DNA from: an uncultured Clostridia bacterium
GTDB taxonomy: Bacteria; Bacillota; Clostridia; Christensenellales; Aristaeellaceae
DNA: 9,569 nt
Reading direction: 5' to 3'
Assembly: GCA_947600345.1 (NCBI GenBank)
Contig: CANQGC010000093.1
Coordinates: 1 to 9,569 of the forward strand
Below, piece after piece: positions 6,483 to 9,569 of the stretch (the stretch's first letter is position 1; every line of letters begins with the position of its first letter). The notes below the pieces were generated by a model. The model was not told the DNA's origin, did not search any database, and saw only the letters and a list, made by a program, of their open reading frames with translations. Both the position numbers and the translations under genes were made by a program.

Positions 6483-6561
6483 GCCGCCGGCGGCCCGCGG
6501 TATGGTTACGGCGGAGCCTTGGAGCGAATTGCTGGAGCTTTGGTTTAGTACCGCGGGCCGC
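6483..6561 (-). repeat. Internal 79-bp arm, right copy
   Basis: This is the inverted partner of 6114-6192: perfect 23-bp match at 6483-6505 and perfect 12-bp match at 6550-6561, with a diverged middle of the same length. The conservation of both ends and of total length despite middle divergence is what supports a single ancient arm rather than chance. Confidence 0.85.
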
Positions 6562-6562
6562 C

Positions 6563-6869
6563 TGGAAGCGTGGCCTTCCTTCTCAGACCCTAACCGCCTG
6601 CGAATCGCTGCTTCAGGGGTCACGCTGGGCGCTGCCCAGACCTGCTTAAGGGACGCTGTCCCTTAAGAATTCCTGCCAAGGAACCTGAGGTTCCTTGGAT
6701 TCTCCCTTCTGCTGCCGCGTTGGGAGTGGTGCCTTTGTCCTCAAACCGCAACCGCCTACTATCCGCAGCCTCAGGGGATACGCTGGGCGCTGCCCAGACC
6801 TGCTTAAGAGGCTTTGCCTCTTAAGAATCTCCACCAAGGAACCTCAGGTTCCTTGGATTCTCCCTTCTG
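6563..6869 (-). repeat. Tandem duplication of the three-hairpin end block
   Basis: Two direct copies are spaced 158 bp apart: about 6563-6711 and 6721-6869. Each runs from an AACCGCCT box (6592-6599; 6750-6757) through CAGGGG, the hairpin with arms CTGGGC/GCCCAG, the CTTAAG hairpin and the CCAAGGAACCT palindrome, to ATTCTCCCTTCTG. The first copy is the mirror partner of the left end; the second is extra and forms the present right end. Confidence 0.85.
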
Positions 6870-6872
6870 GGG
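6834..6872 (-). repeat. Right terminal inverted repeat of the element
   Basis: This 39-bp arm is the inverse of 5965-6003 with a single mismatch at the centre of the CCAAGGAACCT palindrome. It ends 22 bp before the stop codon of the leftward XRE gene, so that gene's transcript would run into the element. Confidence 0.9.
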
Positions 6873-6893
6873 TTACGGGGGCTACGGACGGCG

Positions 6894-7892
6894 CTAGTTC
6901 TCCTTTCGGTCCATCCACAGGTTACACAGGCACATGAGCGCGGCGAAGAGCACGCCCGCCACCGGCCAGACGATCCAGCTTATCTTCCAAATCTCATGCC
7001 CCATCCTCGCCCTGCCTCCGAAGCTCCAGCCCAGGAACACCGCCGTCGCGATCAGCCAGTAGACCCCGGCCACCGCGCTCTTGACGCGCTCCTTGCGCTT
7101 CTCCCGCGGCGCAAACTCCCCCTCCTGCAGCAGCTTCTGTATGCTCGCCCAGCGCACCCCCGCGACGATGAAGCACGCCGCGCCGATCCCCGCCAGCAGC
7201 ATCGTGCCCGCCGTCGCGACCATGGTGAGAAATTCGTCCCGCGCAGCGATGCCAACGAACAGCGGCACGGGGCTCAATATGCAGAGGCACGTGCCCAGCA
7301 CGTTGCCCCGGATGTAGGCGGGGCGGAAGGCTCTCTGCCGATCTTGAACCATGTCGATTGCGCCGCTCTCCGCCGCGAAGGGCTCCTTGTCGATGAACTC
7401 GTAGGGCGCGTTCCTCATGCCGCAGGATACGAACAGCCCGGCGGCGATGGCGACGAACACCAGCAGCGGAACCATGCCGATCCCGCAGGCGAAGTCCTCG
7501 GTCAAATGGTAGGCCGGAACCTCCGAGGCCGCGCCGAGTATCATCAGCGGAAGTACGGCGATCACGCAGAGCAGCACCCCCGCCGCGATGCGGACGGCGG
7601 CCCGCCATCTCCAATCCAGGAACTCGCCCGCCAGCGTAAGCGTGACGCGCCGCGTGGGTGCGCCGTTCGCTGCCCCGGCGGCTTCGTCGAGCTCGATCTC
7701 GTCCTTCAGCAGGTAGTCGGTACTCACGCCGAAGAGCCGGCTGAGCGCCAGTATCCTTTCGAGGTCGGGGAGCGCCTGCGCGCCCTCCCACTTGGACACC
7801 GCCTGGCGGGACACCTGCATCCGCTCCGCCAGCTCCTCCTGGGACCAGCCGTTCCGCTTGCGCAGCTCGATGATCTTGTCCGCGAGTATCAT
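6894..7892 (-). CDS. XRE-family regulator with C-terminal membrane domain
   Basis: This is a 332-residue protein with an N-terminal Cro/CI-type helix-turn-helix and a hydrophobic C-terminus. Residues 5-61 form the HTH_3 domain; GWSQEELAERMQVSRQAVSKWE (15-36) is a textbook recognition region. About six membrane segments follow, near 98-121, 137-157, 197-216, 222-246, 274-290 and 303-326, separated by a basic stretch at 263-271. Such membrane-attached XRE regulators are frequent in Bacillota and are thought to sense a membrane or cell-surface signal; the ligand here is unknown. The start is ATG 7892, with GGAGG (7901-7905 on the plus strand) 8 nt upstream; in-frame ATGs further upstream have no ribosome site. 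No effector gene is adjacent on the same strand: the next gene upstream is htrA, separated by a terminator. A palindrome at 7942-7955, about 50 nt before the start, could be its own operator. Confidence 0.9.
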   Translation of the reverse strand: MILADKIIELRKRNGWSQEELAERMQVSRQAVSKWEGAQALPDLERILALSRLFGVSTDYLLKDEIELDEAAGAANGAPTRRVTLTLAGEFLDWRWRAAVRIAAGVLLCVIAVLPLMILGAASEVPAYHLTEDFACGIGMVPLLVFVAIAAGLFVSCGMRNAPYEFIDKEPFAAESGAIDMVQDRQRAFRPAYIRGNVLGTCLCILSPVPLFVGIAARDEFLTMVATAGTMLLAGIGAACFIVAGVRWASIQKLLQEGEFAPREKRKERVKSAVAGVYWLIATAVFLGWSFGGRARMGHEIWKISWIVWPVAGVLFAALMCLCNLWMDRKEN

Positions 7893-7941
7893 GTGCTCTT
7901 CCTCCGCTTCCATTTGTCGGCGGCGCCTTGCCGTCCGCTCC

Positions 7942-7955
7942 ACAAGCATACTTGT
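7942..7955. promoter_or_regulatory. Candidate operator for the XRE regulator
   Basis: ACAAG-CATA-CTTGT is a perfect 5-bp-arm inverted repeat with a 4-nt centre, located 50 nt upstream of the XRE start codon. ACAA...TTGT arms are common in operators of Cro/CI-type proteins. It is the only compact palindrome in the 219-bp gap 7893-8111. Autoregulation is inferred. Confidence 0.4.
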
Positions 7956-7958
7956 TTT

Positions 7959-8012
7959 CGCGGTTGCGCGCCACCAAGCGGCGGCTTGCAATCTGTCAAC
8001 GCGCGGTTGCGC
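7959..8012 (-). promoter_or_regulatory. Direct repeats and -35-like box upstream of XRE gene
   Basis: CGCGGTTGCGC occurs twice, at 7959-7969 and 8002-8012, 43 bp apart, close to four helical turns. Between them the minus strand carries a perfect TTGACA (7994-7999). No good -10 is found at 16-18 nt spacing, where the sequence reads TGGTGG. The promoter of the XRE gene therefore remains unassigned; the repeats may be binding sites for an unknown regulator. Confidence 0.3.
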
Positions 8013-8070
8013 CGGGCGATTCCTTCGTTGCTGCCGCCGATTCTTAGCAGAATTCTTCCCAAAACAGAGC

Positions 8071-8097
8071 GGGGGACGGCCTGACGGCTCGTCCCCC
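8071..8097 (-). terminator. Terminator hairpin of htrA
   Basis: GGGGGACG-GCC (8071-8081) pairs with GGC-T-CGTCCCCC (8086-8097) around loop TGAC, leaving one bulged T. It lies 14 nt beyond the htrA stop, and on the minus strand is followed by GCTCTGTTTT, a poor U-tract. The stem is strong enough for a terminator, though it may belong to a repeat family shared with 5947-5968. Confidence 0.65.
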
Positions 8098-8111
8098 TTC
8101 TGTCGCTTCGT

Positions 8112-9215
8112 TTACTTGTTCAGCTCCAGCTTCACCGTGAAGTACTTTTCCTCGTAGTCGCCGGTGAGCGTGCCGTTTTCGTCGTAGTAGCGGTAGACCT
8201 TGAGCTCCACGCGGTCGCCGGCCTGGCACTTATCCAGCTCCTTGAGCAGGTCCATGTAGCTCTCGATGCGCACGCCGTTGATCTCGGTGATGACGTCGCC
8301 CACCTGCAGGCCCGCCCTGGCGGAGGGGCCGCCCTCCTCCACGGTGTAGACCTGCGCGCCGATGGGCGGGTACTTCTTCATGGGCTCGTCCGGGCCGTCG
8401 ATGTCGGCAACGGTGATGCCCAGGCGCGGGCGGGTGACGCTGCCGGTGTCGATGATCTGGTCGATGAAGGTCTTGACCGCGTTGATCGGGATGCAGAAGC
8501 CCAGGCCCTCGAACACCACGTTCTGGTCGTACATGAACTTCAGCGTCGGTATGCCCACCAGCTCGCCCTTGTAGTTGAGCAGCGCGCCGCCGGAGTTGCC
8601 GGTGTTGATGGCGGCATCGGTCTGGATCGTGGATACGCTGCGGCCGAAGTTGTCGGCGTTGATGTCCTCGCGCTCCAGGCCGGAGATGATGCCGGCGGTG
8701 ACGGTGCCGGTCAGCACGTCGGTGGCGTCGCCGGGGTTGCCGATGCAGATGGAGAGCTCGCCCACGCGCAGCGCGTCGGAGTCGCCCATGGGCACGGGCT
8801 CCACCCCCGCGGGCGGGGCGTCCTCGAAGCGGAGTATGGCGATGTCGGTGCCGTCGTCGTGGCCCACGGCGGTGGCGTCCATCGTCTCGCCGGTCAGCCA
8901 CTCGATGTGGTAGATCTCGCCCTCCTCGATCACGTGGTAGTTGGTCAGGATGTAGCCGCCCTTGCCGTTCTCTCCGGCGCGGATGTAGGTGCCGGAGCCG
9001 CCGCCCAGCTCGTCCTCGGAGGACACGCGGGTCACGGGATCCCAGTTCTCGCTCAGGCAGATCACCTGCACCACCGCCGGGCGCACCCGTTCAGCGATCT
9101 CCGGTATGGGGTTGGACGTGGAGTAGACGACGTCGTAGGAGGGCGCCTCGGAGAGCGCCGCGCAGTTGAGCGGCAGCGCCGCCAGCACGAGCAGCGCGAG
9201 AATCTTTTTCAGCAT
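8112..9215 (-). CDS. HtrA/DegP-like serine protease with PDZ domain
   Basis: This 367-residue protease should act outside the membrane in protein quality control. Residues 1-20 (MLKK, a hydrophobic run, then NCAALSEA) form a signal peptide. PLNC at 15-18 looks a little like a lipobox, but Asn before Cys is unusual, so cleavage around residue 20 by signal peptidase I is preferred. The trypsin-like domain spans about 38-255, with catalytic triad H94 (TNYHVI), D124 (DGTDIAIL) and S208 (NTGNSGGALL). One PDZ domain covers about 262-365, including GPSARAGLQVGDVITEINGVRI. Many Bacillota HtrA proteins are anchored by an N-terminal membrane helix; this one has only the leader. Start ATG 9215 has GAGG 7 nt upstream (9223-9226). 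It follows a histidine kinase gene by 86 bp on the same strand and has its own promoter. Kinase-htrA pairs usually respond to envelope stress. Confidence 0.94.
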   Translation of the reverse strand: MLKKILALLVLAALPLNCAALSEAPSYDVVYSTSNPIPEIAERVRPAVVQVICLSENWDPVTRVSSEDELGGGSGTYIRAGENGKGGYILTNYHVIEEGEIYHIEWLTGETMDATAVGHDDGTDIAILRFEDAPPAGVEPVPMGDSDALRVGELSICIGNPGDATDVLTGTVTAGIISGLEREDINADNFGRSVSTIQTDAAINTGNSGGALLNYKGELVGIPTLKFMYDQNVVFEGLGFCIPINAVKTFIDQIIDTGSVTRPRLGITVADIDGPDEPMKKYPPIGAQVYTVEEGGPSARAGLQVGDVITEINGVRIESYMDLLKELDKCQAGDRVELKVYRYYDENGTLTGDYEEKYFTVKLELNK

Positions 9216-9269
9216 GGCATTTCCTCACTTATGGTCGGTTTTTCGATGGCGTTTCAAGCCGATGTTCCT

Positions 9270-9275
9270 ATTATA
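9270..9275 (-). promoter_or_regulatory. -10 box of the htrA promoter
   Basis: The minus strand reads TATAAT at 9275-9270, about 55 nt upstream of the htrA ATG, giving a start near 9263. At 17-nt spacing the -35 region reads TTTCCT, a weak match, so activation by a regulator such as the partner of the neighbouring kinase is plausible but not shown. Confidence 0.65.
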
Positions 9276-9302
9276 CAGCAAAAGCGTTAAAAAGGAAAGT
9301 CC

Positions 9303-9569
9303 CTATTGTTGGCTTTCTCCGGTAGCGTCGGGGGCGGCGGGTTCTGAACTGGCCGCCGCGCGCGGGGGTTCCTGGGCGGGGATGGCGCGCTGCGCGGGTT
9401 CCGCCGCGTTCAGCGCGAAGGAGAAGGCCGTGTCCCCCGGCTGGGAGCGCAGCTCGATCTCGCCGCCGTGCTGCTGCACGATGCTCTTGCAGATGGACAG
9501 GCCCAGGCCGGTGCCCATGCCGGAGGTGTGGGCCTTGTCGGCCTTATAGAAGCGGTCGAACACGTGGGG
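9303..9569 (-). CDS. Sensor histidine kinase, C-terminal part (partial)
   Basis: Only the last 88 codons are in the window; the gene continues past 9569 and the reading frame is open to the edge. HVFDRFYKADKAH matches the F box, and GMGTGLGLSICKSIVQQHGG the G2 box, of the HATPase_c ATP-binding domain of two-component kinases (PhoR/ResE-like). The ATP domain ends near ...DTAFSFAL; after it comes an unusual tail of about 35 residues, rich in Pro and Ala with several acidic residues (for example AAEPAQRAIPAQEPPRAAA). The tail has no domain that I recognise. The histidine, sensor domain and response-regulator gene would lie upstream, outside the window. It runs in the same direction as htrA. No terminator is evident in the gap, so read-through into htrA is possible. 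Confidence 0.92.
   Translation of the reverse strand, partial: PHVFDRFYKADKAHTSGMGTGLGLSICKSIVQQHGGEIELRSQPGDTAFSFALNAAEPAQRAIPAQEPPRAAASSEPAAPDATGESQQ

Larger units (their letters stand above)
5965..6872. mobile_element. Composite palindromic (fold-back/MITE-like) element
   Basis: This gene-free region of about 0.9 kb is organised as one large imperfect palindrome plus a duplicated right end. Arm pairs, from outside in: 5981-6003 with 6676-6698; 6012-6034 with 6645-6667; 6040-6054 with 6625-6639; 6114-6125 with 6550-6561; 6170-6192 with 6483-6505; 6238-6250 with 6428-6440; 6288-6295 with 6375-6382; 6311-6318 with 6355-6362; 6329-6333 with 6340-6344. Every pair is centred between 6335 and 6340. 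The outermost ends, 5965-6003 and 6834-6872, are 39-bp inverted repeats with one mismatch. Many arms are themselves small hairpins. No transposase, intron motif or plausible protein lies inside, and I see no target-site duplication. The best reading is a non-autonomous mobile element or repeat cluster; a large structured RNA is the main alternative. The structure is seen directly; mobility is inferred. Confidence 0.65.

Noticed and set aside
6000..6666. Several open frames of 80-137 codons inside the palindromic element
   Set aside because: They run through perfect hairpins, have no ribosome sites, and inverted copies of the same DNA give unrelated frames, so coding is not supported.
5965..6872. 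Group II intron, retron or autonomous insertion sequence
   Set aside because: No reverse transcriptase, transposase or domain V-like hairpin was found, and no target-site duplication is visible at the ends.
6996..8084. Long plus-strand open frame opposite the XRE gene
   Set aside because: It is antisense to a clear HTH-membrane protein, has shadow-type composition, and runs through the htrA terminator.

Overview
This 9.6-kb window looks like a chromosomal stretch from a high-GC member of the Bacillota, probably class Clostridia. The evidence is the one-piece tmRNA, strong purine-rich Shine-Dalgarno sites, TATAAT/TTGACA-type promoters, the membrane-attached XRE regulator and the kinase-HtrA neighbourhood. 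Finer placement, such as a Christensenellales- or Oscillospirales-like gut lineage, is a guess.

Layout. (1) 1-415: ssrA (tmRNA) with its own extended -10 and a good intrinsic terminator. (2) 439-1308: one AT-rich gene of unknown function, very different in base composition from everything after it, carrying a HEPN-like R-N-F-Q-H motif. (3) 1309-1525: a gene-free stretch with hairpins that have near-identical 9-nt loops but different, self-complementary stems. (4) 1526-4186 (minus): a cytoplasmic family GH78 alpha-L-rhamnosidase with a TTG start. (5) 4348-5915 (plus): a strong promoter driving a two-gene operon, a DUF523/TudS-like protein and a low-specificity threonine aldolase, joined by a 4-nt ATGA overlap. 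(6) 5916-6893: a gene-free region of almost 1 kb filled by a large composite palindromic element. (7) 6894-7892 (minus): an XRE-type DNA-binding protein with about six membrane segments. (8) 8112-9215 (minus): an exported HtrA/DegP-like serine protease with a PDZ domain, preceded on the same strand by (9) the C-terminal end of a sensor histidine kinase (9303-9569, cut by the window edge).

How the genes relate. The kinase and HtrA form a familiar envelope-stress arrangement, although htrA also has its own promoter in the 87-bp gap. The DUF523 and aldolase genes are translationally coupled. GH78 is divergent from them and stands alone. The tmRNA-adjacent gene is compositionally foreign, consistent with ssrA 3' ends being common integration sites, but no integrase or second attachment site is present.

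The most unusual object is the 5965-6872 element. At least eight separate pairs of inverted sequences, from the outermost three-hairpin block to a 5-bp core, share one centre at about 6335-6340. Together they form an imperfect palindrome of about 750 bp. Its right terminal block has been duplicated in tandem at about 158-bp spacing, and the outermost arms are 39-bp inverted repeats with one mismatch. It encodes nothing convincing and resembles a non-autonomous fold-back/MITE-like element or a large structured RNA.
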